IMG/VR virus record: IMGVR_UViG_3300046804_002164
Location: 1-31,263 of that record
Reading direction: 5' to 3' (one strand)
Origin: a virus
Length of the DNA: 31,263 bases
A model generated the notes under the pieces. That model searched no databases, was not told the DNA's origin, and saw only the letters and a program-made list of their open reading frames with translations. How positions within the stretch are numbered: the first letter of the stretch is position 1; each line of letters begins with the position of its first letter. Shown piece after piece: positions 1 to 6,700 of this stretch. The position numbers and the translations under genes are program-made.

Positions 1-4
1 TATC

Positions 5-193
5 TCATTTTTTTAAGTCATCCAAACAAGCAATAAGTTTTACGATGTGATAGTTTTCTTTGAAATGCTCTGTGTTATTCAATTCCTCATAGGCATCTTC
101 TATTGTAAGGTAAATGACTTGATTGGTCTTGTGTAAATCAGCATAGACCTTACCATCCTGCCTCTTCAACATAATCACATAGAATTCAGTCAT
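5..193 (-). CDS. small hypothetical protein (62 aa)
   Basis: Unrecognised 62-residue soluble protein. It starts at an ATG whose ATGA overlaps the stop of the upstream 84-aa gene (190-193), so the two are probably translationally coupled. The sequence has a plausible alpha/beta pattern (a strand YVIMLKR, then a helix rich in Glu and Asn). There is no signal peptide, membrane segment or metal-binding motif. It is the last complete gene of the minus-strand cluster inside the window. It is called coding because of the packed same-strand context, not by homology. Confidence 0.6.
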   Translation of the reverse strand: MTEFYVIMLKRQDGKVYADLHKTNQVIYLTIEDAYEELNNTEHFKENYHIVKLIACLDDLKK

Positions 194-444
194 TTCAGTT
201 CCTCTTCTACTTTTTCAATCTCAAAGATAGCATTTAGAAACTCCAAACCATACTTAGCAACCACAAATGCATCTTTATCCTCAAAGAACCGATCACCTAT
301 GGTTCTCATATCATAACCTTCTTTGTGTTTATCAAAGAAAGCAACGACACAACAAGTTTCACCGTGAGTTTGAGGATACCACTTGACGAGTTCATACTTT
401 TGATTGCATTTACTCCAACGGAACTCTACATTACGAAATCTCAT
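190..444 (-). CDS. small hypothetical protein (84 aa)
   Basis: Unrecognised 84-aa protein. The N-terminal half is rich in aromatic and basic residues (FRW, KWYP) and the C-terminal half is an acidic helix ending in EKVEEELK. It contains a CC pair in the middle of a hydrophobic strand but no CxxC motif. Its stop overlaps the start of the next gene by 4 nt, and it begins 3 nt after the ANL-type enzyme gene ends, so it belongs to the same transcription unit. No function is proposed. Confidence 0.6.
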   Translation of the reverse strand: MRFRNVEFRWSKCNQKYELVKWYPQTHGETCCVVAFFDKHKEGYDMRTIGDRFFEDKDAFVVAKYGLEFLNAIFEIEKVEEELK

Positions 445-447
445 GCG

Positions 448-1179
448 TTACAATCCTTTTTTGGGGTTGTCAAAGTCAACTTCCACATTGGTTCTGCCAG
501 TGTAGAACAGGATTCCATCCCTGTCAACCACTTTGTCCTTCGTATGATACCACTCATCAAAGATACTAATGTCTCCCCTCACCACCAGTTCTTCATTTTC
601 TACTTTATACTCACAATGTTTATCACTTCCTAACACCGTGGCATTTGATGGGCATATATTTTTAACTCTTTGAACTTCATCCATTGATTTAAATGTATGA
701 GTGATTGCAAATGGCCCGATCTCACTCATACCCCAAACGGAAATAAACTTTGCACCTCTAGATACAAATCCTTCAACAATATCCCAAGTTACAGGTTCAG
801 AACCACAAGAAATTGTAATACCAGAAAAGTCCAAACCATCAAAACTTTTTGTCTTCATGATGAGTTTAGCGTGTGCAGGACTTACAATACTATGCGTATA
901 ATCTTTTATTTCACGAACAAACTGATACGCATTAAATTGTTCAATTTTAATTGCTGCACCGATTTCATATGCAGGCAGAGTTTGAGCAAACAATCCTCCT
1001 GCATGAGTCATCTTCATAATCGTATAGATTCTACTTTCACTTGTAATACCCTGCACCTTTCTTGCAACTTCATTTGCAGCTTTGATCTTCGCAGGTGGTT
1101 GAAAATATGGTTTAGCTTCTCCAGAAGATCCAGAACTATAGATTGTGATTCCTTCTTGAATAATCGTATCGTAGTCCAT
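448..1179 (-). CDS. miniature ANL-superfamily adenylate-forming enzyme (AMP-binding core only)
   Basis: This 243-aa protein carries several core motifs of acyl/aryl-CoA synthetases in the right order. A phosphate-loop-like SSGSSGEAK lies at residues 16-24 (compare TSGSTGxPK). A VWGMSEIGP near residue 150 matches the YGxTE motif. WYHTKDKVVDRDG followed by YTGR near the C-terminus matches the TGD and GR motifs. Families such as MenE (o-succinylbenzoate-CoA ligase) run to about 450-550 residues. Here the roughly 100-150 residues before the P-loop and the whole C-terminal swivel domain with its catalytic lysine are missing. It could be a reduced adenylating enzyme, an adenylate-binding protein, or a partner for a host protein supplying the C-domain. 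Superfamily assignment is fairly secure from the motifs; substrate is unknown. It lies within a run of small phage genes, with DUF6356-like directly upstream. Confidence 0.75.
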   Translation of the reverse strand: MDYDTIIQEGITIYSSGSSGEAKPYFQPPAKIKAANEVARKVQGITSESRIYTIMKMTHAGGLFAQTLPAYEIGAAIKIEQFNAYQFVREIKDYTHSIVSPAHAKLIMKTKSFDGLDFSGITISCGSEPVTWDIVEGFVSRGAKFISVWGMSEIGPFAITHTFKSMDEVQRVKNICPSNATVLGSDKHCEYKVENEELVVRGDISIFDEWYHTKDKVVDRDGILFYTGRTNVEVDFDNPKKGL

Positions 1180-1180
1180 G

Positions 1181-1378
1181 TTACCTAAAGTATTTTTCTG
1201 TATATTTTACTACTTTCTTTGCAAGTTTATAAGGAGTAAAAGGAAAGATAAAAGGCAAAAATGCATGAATCAATCCAGTAAATGCTGCAGCAAACAATAA
1301 TGCCACAAGATAAAGGGCTATAATTAGATGTCTAAAATAACCCGATTTAACTTTAGTTAGGTGATTGAAATCAATCAC
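1181..1378 (-). CDS. small membrane protein, DUF6356-like
   Basis: A 65-aa protein starting at GTG. The GTG overlaps the TGA of the preceding gene (GTGA), which favours coupled translation and this start. Residues about 17-50 are very hydrophobic (LIIALYLVALLFAAAF and IHAFLPFIFPF), giving one or two membrane segments, and the C-terminus is basic. The pattern of an N-terminal FxHLTKV, a membrane segment and then IHAxxPFxF resembles the DUF6356 family of short membrane proteins found in bacteria and phages. That resemblance is from memory and its function is unknown. It probably sits in the cell membrane of the infected host. Confidence 0.65.
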   Translation of the reverse strand: MIDFNHLTKVKSGYFRHLIIALYLVALLFAAAFTGLIHAFLPFIFPFTPYKLAKKVVKYTEKYFR

Positions 1379-1560
1379 GAATAATACTCCGACTCATCAA
1401 ATGTAAAGTATTCATGAATTGCAGACATCACTGCATCCTCAATAGCATCTTTGATACTTTCTTCAGAAGGATTCTCTACATGTTTATGAGCACGATGCCA
1501 TCCCCGTTTGACACCTTCCTCAACTGCAATATCAAGTATGTGATAGATTTTGGGTTTCAT
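1375..1560 (-). CDS. small hypothetical protein (61 aa)
   Basis: Unrecognised 61-aa predicted helical protein with several acidic and His residues (GWHRAHKHV, then SIKDAIEDAVMSAIHEYF). It overlaps the GTG start of the next gene by 4 nt (1375-1378). The stop of the upstream 70-aa gene lies 9 nt before its ATG. There is no membrane segment or signal sequence. Coding status is supported by operon packing only. Confidence 0.55.
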   Translation of the reverse strand: MKPKIYHILDIAVEEGVKRGWHRAHKHVENPSEESIKDAIEDAVMSAIHEYFTFDESEYYS

Positions 1561-1569
1561 AATGAGTTA

Positions 1570-1782
1570 TCACTTAAATCCAAGTTTTTGCCATACAATT
1601 AGGAATGGACATACACCAGTAATTGCAGCAAGTGATAGTGCAATCGGTGGAATCCATAACACCCAAGAAATTGTACCCCAACCAGTTAGGGTGTTACCGA
1701 TAGCTACAACAGCAGCAATCGAAAGAAATGTCATGCGATTTGCTGACACATTATTCTGTAGTTTCCGAATCAGTTTCTTCAT
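1570..1782 (-). CDS. two-segment membrane protein, DUF2892-like
   Basis: A 70-aa protein with a short basic N-terminus (KKLIRKLQNN) followed by two hydrophobic segments (about residues 17-34 and 38-62). It ends in TGVCPFLIVWQKLGFK. The layout of two helices with a CP near the end of the second resembles the small DUF2892/YgaP-type membrane proteins, which I treat as a tentative match. The ATG is preceded by GGAG about 8 nt upstream and lies inside the 3' end of the upstream 119-aa gene (32-nt overlap). Confidence 0.6.
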   Translation of the reverse strand: MKKLIRKLQNNVSANRMTFLSIAAVVAIGNTLTGWGTISWVLWIPPIALSLAAITGVCPFLIVWQKLGFK

Positions 1783-2110
1783 CTTCGTTTCTCCATTCTT
1801 TTAATTCATCTTTTAATCTTTCCATCACCTCATCCATAGGATATGTTTTCTCTTTACCAGTATCAATATCTTCTACGAGTTGATGCAGGTAATCAAGAAA
1901 CTCCTTAGGATAAGTTTCATCTAAGTTAATAGAAGTCCAAAACCAATTATAACATTCTTCGTAAGGATCGTCATCTTTTAGTAGAGCATAGTTCTCATAA
2001 TTTTCACTGATGAGATCTCTCCACATCTTAAAGTTATTCCAGATTTCTCTCCAACCAGTTTGGAAACAATGTCCGAAATAATACTCAAACCAGTTTAGTT
2101 TCTTCGCCAT
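1751..2110 (-). CDS. hypothetical acidic protein (119 aa)
   Basis: Unrecognised protein, rich in Trp, Tyr and acidic residues. The N-terminal half contains many aromatics (WFEYYFGHCF, WREIWNNFKMW). The C-terminus is a highly charged helix ending in a Glu/Asp/Thr-rich tail. There is no export signal. Its 5' end overlaps the upstream 104-aa gene by 26 nt and its 3' end overlaps the downstream membrane-protein gene by 32 nt, so it is embedded in a compact operon. No family is recognised. Confidence 0.6.
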   Translation of the reverse strand: MAKKLNWFEYYFGHCFQTGWREIWNNFKMWRDLISENYENYALLKDDDPYEECYNWFWTSINLDETYPKEFLDYLHQLVEDIDTGKEKTYPMDEVMERLKDELKEWRNEDEETDSETTE

Positions 2111-2399
2111 CTTTACCTCTGTTTAGTTCATCATCACTCAAATGACCCCAATCCCAAGTACGGGAAAGAACATCAATATCAAACCCAAACTTATATGCCC
2201 AGAAAAGAATACCTAGAGCAGTTCCACTACCAGAAGTAATCTGAATGTAGGGCCAACTTGTGTAATCATTCCAACTTACAGAGAATTGGAAGAGAGATTT
2301 ATCCTTTAGAAACTTGGGAAAATGTCTACCAGTATTCAGAATCTGAATGTAATATTCATGGCCAAAATCATAACGATAATTGAATTTAATCAAGTTCAT
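2085..2399 (-). CDS. hypothetical protein (104 aa)
   Basis: Unrecognised soluble protein with alternating aromatic strands at the N-terminus (IKFNYRYDF, YYIQILNTGRHFP). A middle segment, SWPYIQITSGSGTALGILFWAYKFGFDIDV, could form a strand plus amphipathic helix. An acidic tail overlaps the start of the next gene. The context is the same minus-strand operon. It may be an inhibitor or regulator of a host process, as many small early cyanophage proteins are presumed to be, but nothing in the sequence establishes this. Confidence 0.6.
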   Translation of the reverse strand: MNLIKFNYRYDFGHEYYIQILNTGRHFPKFLKDKSLFQFSVSWNDYTSWPYIQITSGSGTALGILFWAYKFGFDIDVLSRTWDWGHLSDDELNRGKDGEETKLV

Positions 2400-2405
2400 T
2401 AAAAA

Positions 2406-2615
2406 TCATGCGTAAGGATTGAATTTCTTTTCTACTTCTTGTCTGTGTTGGCGTTCATAATCTGCCATGTGAGACAATTCTCCATGAACATGTCTGCGAT
2501 GTCTCATACCCGCAAGAGCACTTGCTTTAGTATTCGCAATACTTTTCTTTGCAGCAAGTTCTTTTTGTTGTTGTGCAAGTTCAATCTGTTCTAGAAATTG
2601 TTGAAATGTTTTCAT
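2406..2615 (-). CDS. small basic helical protein (69 aa)
   Basis: A 69-aa protein dominated by a long helix rich in Gln, Lys, Ala and Arg (FLEQIELAQQQKELAAKK, then MRHRRHVHGELSHMADYERQHRQEVEKK). The net positive charge and histidines could suit nucleic-acid binding, which is inference. An AATAAATA box sits at 2634-2641, about 19 nt before the ATG, and resembles the T4-type late promoter. It is preceded by the exported-protein gene ending at 2642. No family is recognised. Confidence 0.6.
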   Translation of the reverse strand: MKTFQQFLEQIELAQQQKELAAKKSIANTKASALAGMRHRRHVHGELSHMADYERQHRQEVEKKFNPYA

Positions 2616-2633
2616 TGCACTTATCTTTTTAGT

Positions 2634-2641
2634 TATTTATT
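2634..2641 (-). promoter_or_regulatory. possible late-type promoter box AATAAATA
   Basis: AATAAATA on the minus strand differs from the T4 late box TATAAATA at the first base only. It lies 19 nt before the ATG of the 69-aa gene at a suitable distance. The region is AT-rich, so chance occurrence is possible. Confidence 0.3.
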
Positions 2642-3031
2642 TTAATTGCAACCAAACACCGCACCACCCACGGCCGCACCCACAGGCACCGCCCACCACC
2701 TTCCATCACCTCTTGATAGTGCAGCACCTACACCGCCTCCCAGAAGTGCGCCTAGTGCGCTCTGCGTAGGATTACAATAACCGCGGCCATAATAATTATT
2801 CCCATAATAGCCATTTCCGCGTGGCTGATAATTGACGGGTCCATTTCCGCAAGGGACTTGGTATGACTGAGTAGAAACATTTCCTTGTACATAATTACCA
2901 TACCTATCATAGTAACCAGGATTATAAACCTCACGATACTTTGTGCAGATTTGATAATCATTAACCTGTTGTGCTTTTACAGGTATTGAAAACAGGGATG
3001 CAACTAGTGGAAGTAGAAGAAGTTTCTTCAT
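2642..3031 (-). CDS. exported protein with glycine-zipper C-terminus
   Basis: With the start at 3031 the protein is 129 residues. It begins with a textbook signal peptide: MKK, a hydrophobic core LLLLPLVASLFSI, and an AQ-Q type cleavage region near residue 20. The open frame extends upstream to 3106, but a TTGACA/TATCGT promoter at 3053-3081 lies inside that extension, so the internal ATG is preferred. The mature part is Tyr/Asn/Gly-rich (YGNNYYGRGY). It ends in a hydrophobic Gly/Ala stretch, ALGALLGGGVGAAL then VPVGAAVGGAVFGC, like the glycine-zipper of 17-kDa-antigen-type envelope proteins. It probably enters the host periplasm or outer membrane. Possible roles are superinfection exclusion or envelope perturbation; neither is shown. 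Confidence 0.7.
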   Translation of the reverse strand: MKKLLLLPLVASLFSIPVKAQQVNDYQICTKYREVYNPGYYDRYGNYVQGNVSTQSYQVPCGNGPVNYQPRGNGYYGNNYYGRGYCNPTQSALGALLGGGVGAALSRGDGRWWAVPVGAAVGGAVFGCN

Positions 3032-3052
3032 GAGTTTGAGGTGTTTGACGCC

Positions 3053-3081
3053 ACGATAACAGGTATTTAGTGACTTGTCAA
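3053..3081 (-). promoter_or_regulatory. sigma70-type promoter
   Basis: A perfect -35 box TTGACA (3076-3081), a 17-nt spacer and a TATCGT -10 box (3053-3058), reading toward the exported-protein gene starting at 3031. The implied transcript start near 3046 would leave a leader of about 15 nt. This fits a host-polymerase-recognised early promoter. Confidence 0.6.
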
Positions 3082-3084
3082 GCG

Positions 3085-3360
3085 TTACCACAAAGACATT
3101 GGGCATTCTGATGCTTCAAATTTCCATTTCATTTGCATGTAACAACCGCAGAGATAACATCTTTTACTATCTCTATTGAATTGAGAACAATCGTTGCAAG
3201 TTTCTTCTCTTTTTTTATGTTTCTCATCAGAAACAAAAATACCATCTCCAGCAACAATATTCTGTCCAACAGATTCAGCAAATTCTTTGAAATGTTTCAT
3301 CTGTTCCCAAAAGTCTGGATATTGTTTTGGATCTATAAATTCTGGTGTTGGATTCTCCAT
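3085..3360 (-). CDS. small zinc-binding (six-cysteine) protein
   Basis: A 91-aa protein if started at the ATG at 3360; a second in-frame ATG at 3369 is also open. The start at 3360 is preferred because the -10 box of the promoter at 3378-3407 would put transcript start near 3371. The C-terminal half holds a Cys pattern: CxxC (CNDC), then CxxCxC (CYLCGC), then a final C before PMSLW. This resembles the short phage and bacterial zinc-ribbon proteins of the form CxxCxxF...CxxCGCxM...CP. It is probably a structural zinc site for protein or nucleic-acid contact. No enzyme motif is visible. It overlaps the -35 region of the following promoter. Confidence 0.65.
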   Translation of the reverse strand: MENPTPEFIDPKQYPDFWEQMKHFKEFAESVGQNIVAGDGIFVSDEKHKKREETCNDCSQFNRDSKRCYLCGCYMQMKWKFEASECPMSLW

Positions 3361-3377
3361 TCTAAACAAATAAATTA

Positions 3378-3407
3378 ATTGTAAGATAAAAAAAGGGGAA
3401 TTGTCAA
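3378..3407 (-). promoter_or_regulatory. sigma70-type promoter overlapping a terminator
   Basis: TTGACA (3402-3407), an 18-nt spacer and TACAAT (3378-3383), reading toward the zinc-binding protein gene. The -35 hexamer is one arm of the inner stem of the terminator at 3388-3424. Confidence 0.6.
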
Positions 3408-3424
3408 TCTTGACAAAGCCCCTT
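3388..3424 (-). terminator. rho-independent terminator after the fibre/coiled-coil genes
   Basis: The minus strand forms AAGGGG...CCCCTT (3393-3398 with 3419-3424), enclosing a second stem TTGTCA/TGACAA (3401-3406 with 3411-3416) with a 4-nt loop. A run of seven T follows (3388-3394 complement). It sits 36 nt past the stop of the 67-aa gene and separates the late fibre genes from the small-gene cluster. Confidence 0.8.
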
Positions 3425-3459
3425 AATTCTTTTTATAATAACTCTGTGGAAGTTAAAGA

Positions 3460-3663
3460 TCAGTCTTTAGCTTCTTCTGAAGGTGGTGCGGGAATCTCTG
3501 TTCCTAAAGCATTCAGAGCTTCTAATGCTCCTTGGATTTTAAGAAACTGTTCTTTTTTGATATTGAACTGTTTCTCAAGTTCCATTAGTTCGTTTCTAAG
3601 GACATCAGCTTGTTTTACAAGTTGTGATGCCATATCATCTCTTTTCAGTGAATCGTCAGCCAT
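3460..3663 (-). CDS. small coiled-coil protein downstream of the giant fibre
   Basis: A 67-aa protein with a clear heptad-type helix from about residue 12 to 50 (SQLVKQADVLRNELMELEKQFNIKKEQFLKIQGALEALN) and a Pro/Glu-rich acidic tail. It starts 31 nt after the giant structural gene stops and is followed by a strong terminator, so it is the last gene of the late unit. Position suggests a virion-associated or fibre-assembly helper such as a trimerisation chaperone. That is inference from location and predicted coiled coil only. Confidence 0.65.
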   Translation of the reverse strand: MADDSLKRDDMASQLVKQADVLRNELMELEKQFNIKKEQFLKIQGALEALNALGTEIPAPPSEEAKD

Positions 3664-3689
3664 AAATTTCAGTAAAGGTGAACTCTAAC

Positions 3690-3701
3690 AATTTTATTTA
3701 G
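3690..3701 (-). promoter_or_regulatory. possible late-promoter variant CTAAATAAAATT
   Basis: A 12-nt box spanning the stop codon of the giant fibre gene, 27 nt before the start of the 67-aa gene. The identical 12-mer occurs at 25192-25203, also on the minus strand at a stop codon and about 20 nt before gp26. Confidence 0.3.
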
Positions 3702-6700
3702 TACCCTTTAATTCGTCAAGTTCTGCACGAAGTTCGGAGATTTCGCCTTTGAGTTCTTTAATGGATTCAATTAGAACAGCAACGATGTTTCCATAAGCAA
3801 CTGACTTCATACCATCTTCTTTAGTATGAACAACATCTGGAAGGACTTTTTCTACTTCTTGTGCGATAACGCCAATTTGATGTGCTTCAATATCTGTACG
3901 ATCATATTCAACACCACGAAGTTGAGTAACTTTATCTAAAGCATTCTCAATCGTTTTGATATTAGTTTTGATTCTTTCATCAGAGTTTGCAGTTACCTCT
4001 CCAGCAGCAGCAATATTTCCAGTATTATCTATTGTGAAAATTGCTGTGTTGGAACTTCCTCTAAATTCATAACCATTCGCTGGAGATCCAAAAATTGTTT
4101 GACCACTTGTTGCCAAGTACAGTCTATTTGCAGAGTCATCACTTGTTTGCCATACATTTGTTTCCCCTCTAAAGAAGTAGGTACTATTTCTTCCATCCAG
4201 TAGATCTGCGTTCAAGTTAGTACATACTGTTGTGGACTGCACTGTAATTGGAGCTGTTCCAGTAGGAATTGCAGATCTGAATAGAGCAGCAGTAACAACA
4301 CCAACAGGATTTCCAGTTGCACCATCACCACAATGAATCAGGGTAATTTTATCAGATTGTCCAAAGTTGGTGATAATACCTGCATTGGCAAAAATACCTT
4401 GACCAGAAGAACTTCCACTTAACCACAAACTTGCACCAACTTGTGCATTTAGATACTTGAGAGTTCCACCAGTAGCACCAGAAGCATTTCCACTTAGAGT
4501 TGTAATAATACCGCTGTTAATATAACCGGTTGGAGCACTCATGTAATTGGTAATTACTGAGTTTGTTGTAAATCCAGTGTTAACATAAGCTGTTGGAGCT
4601 CCAAACCAACCATCAATTGTTGCACCCAAATATCCAACAGAAGGAACGATAAGGGTGGTTACAATTCCAGTATTTACATATACACTTGTAATGCCAGCAG
4701 TTGTACTTTTGAAGTTAGTAATAATACCAGTATTGATTGTAGCGAGAGGAGTTGCAAGGGCAGTATTAGCTCTGACTCCTGTAATAAAGGCATCAGTACC
4801 ATTAATTGTAGTAATTGTGCAAGCAGTACCAGTAAGTGATGTAATGATACCGACATTCATCATAATTTGACCAACTGTTTCACCAACTCCAGCATTTCCA
4901 AGACCACCAAGATATCTGGTACGAATTGCTGTAATGATACCTGAAGTGATATAAGCCTCTGTGGATACTGAAAGTCTGCCAGCATTCAGATTATTAACAA
5001 TCATGTTTGCTGCAGTAATTACACCAGTATTTGCAACTAGGTTATTAACTACTAGTGTTCCAGCAACTGTAGAAACTCCACTATAAGTAGAGTTAAAGGA
5101 CTCTCCGAAGGTTACTTTTGCGGTAGTAAATGTTGCGGCATATCCAGTAACTTCTAAGTTTTGGAATTGTGCAATAGTGTTTGCATTTGCAGTAAGTATT
5201 GTGTAGTTTGTTCCAACTCCAGCAAATTTAATTGTGGAATTGAGATCAATAACATCGAAAGCAGCATTTCCAATCGCCTGAGCACCAGCGAATGTAACAG
5301 CACCACCAACATAAAGATTCTTGACCTTTAATGTTCCATTAACTTCAACAGCATCACTGAAGTTATAAATTCCTGAACTTTGTCCAACACCAATCTGATC
5401 TAATTTTAGATAATCTCTATCTTTATCTTGGGAAATCATTCCCCAACGACGCCAATCACCATCAGCATAAACATGTCCAATAAATCCACCTGGATCTGGA
5501 GTTGCTAAGAATGAAATATCACCAGATCTCTTAGCTTCCGTTGGAGTTGCAATACCAACTGTAAGTAGTTTTGGTTGAGACGCAACACCTTTAATGTATA
5601 AATCTCTAGTTTCTAGTCCAGCATCAGCGGTACTTGTAAGTTTTTGTGTGAAATTAACTGGGCCATAGAACTGGGAAGTTTGGTTATTATTTTCACCACC
5701 TTCAACAGTGAGTCTTTCTTTAACAACCAAGTCATCAAATACACCACTATTTCTTCTCTCTACAGTTTCTCCTTCATCTCCGAAGAATGTAACAACAGGA
5801 GCATCAATAGTTTCTTCTTCACCAGTTGCACCGTTGATCTTAGTAGCACCAGAATAGAATTCACCTCTGTCATTCATACCTGTATAAACAACAGTACCAC
5901 CATCTTGTTCTCTAGCTTGAGATACTAGAACTTCTTCATTACTCAAGATACGATCTTGTTTTACAGGTAAACCAGTTGAGTAGTTACCAGGACCATATCC
6001 AAGATACTCAAAGGTATGTCCAGATGCACGAAGAATAGATGGTCTACGAATCTCCATTGGGAGAATACGAATCTTTCTAACTATTGAACCAGTTTCACTT
6101 GCAGAAGCAGTAGTAGAAAATTGTCCTCTAATAACAGAGAATACATTTGACGCAGCATCACTTACTAGTCGAATAATTTCTGAATTTATACTAATATAAT
6201 CTCCCTTTTTGAATCCATTTGCATTTGTTAAAACAATCGATGTATCAGTTGAAGTAATTGGATTTGCTAATGTAGTGCTAACTCCAACATATAATAAGTT
6301 ACCTCTCCCTCCAAGATTTTCTTCACCTAAACCTAAAGCTCTTCCGTTTGCAGAAATAGCAGATTTTTGAATGGTTACTCCAGTTAGATTCCAAGTCTGT
6401 GTAACAGTAGTAATTCCAGAATAGAATGAGAAAGATGTAATTCCGAGTGTTTCATTAACAATGAACTTTTTAGAGAAATATGTATTACCAATTCCTACAA
6501 GTTTAAAAGAATTTCCCGAAAGTAGTCCATGACCTTCGGTGCAAATAACCGTTGCAATACCTGCAACTTTATTATGTGTAATGGTACTTACACCGATACC
6601 TTTTGCAGATAAGTATGCAATAGGTAATCTGTCATCATTTCTAGTTCTAAAGTTAGTAGATGGCACTCCATTTTCAATTAATATCGAAACACTTCTGGAT

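Noticed and set aside
697-1188. 163-aa open frame on the plus strand
   Set aside because: It is antisense to the ANL-type gene, has many Cys/Ser/Asn in a non-protein-like mix, and no start context; a shadow of the real gene.
2752-2961. 69-aa membrane-like frame on the minus strand overlapping the exported protein
   Set aside because: It is an alternative frame of the Tyr/Asn/Gly-rich gene; the signal-peptide frame with promoter is far better supported.
3032-3106. N-terminal extension of the exported protein
   Set aside because: It would bury the promoter and place a signal peptide 25 residues from the start.
4655-4870. hydrophobic 71-aa plus-strand frame inside the giant fibre gene
   Set aside because: The Val/Ile-rich composition arises from reading the complement of Asn/Thr/Gly-rich fibre repeats; no promoter or ribosome-binding site.
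4560-5000. CRISPR-like or tandem DNA repeat in the fibre gene
   Set aside because: The NTGIIT-type repetition is at protein level with varied codons and spacing; no identical DNA repeats with unique spacers.
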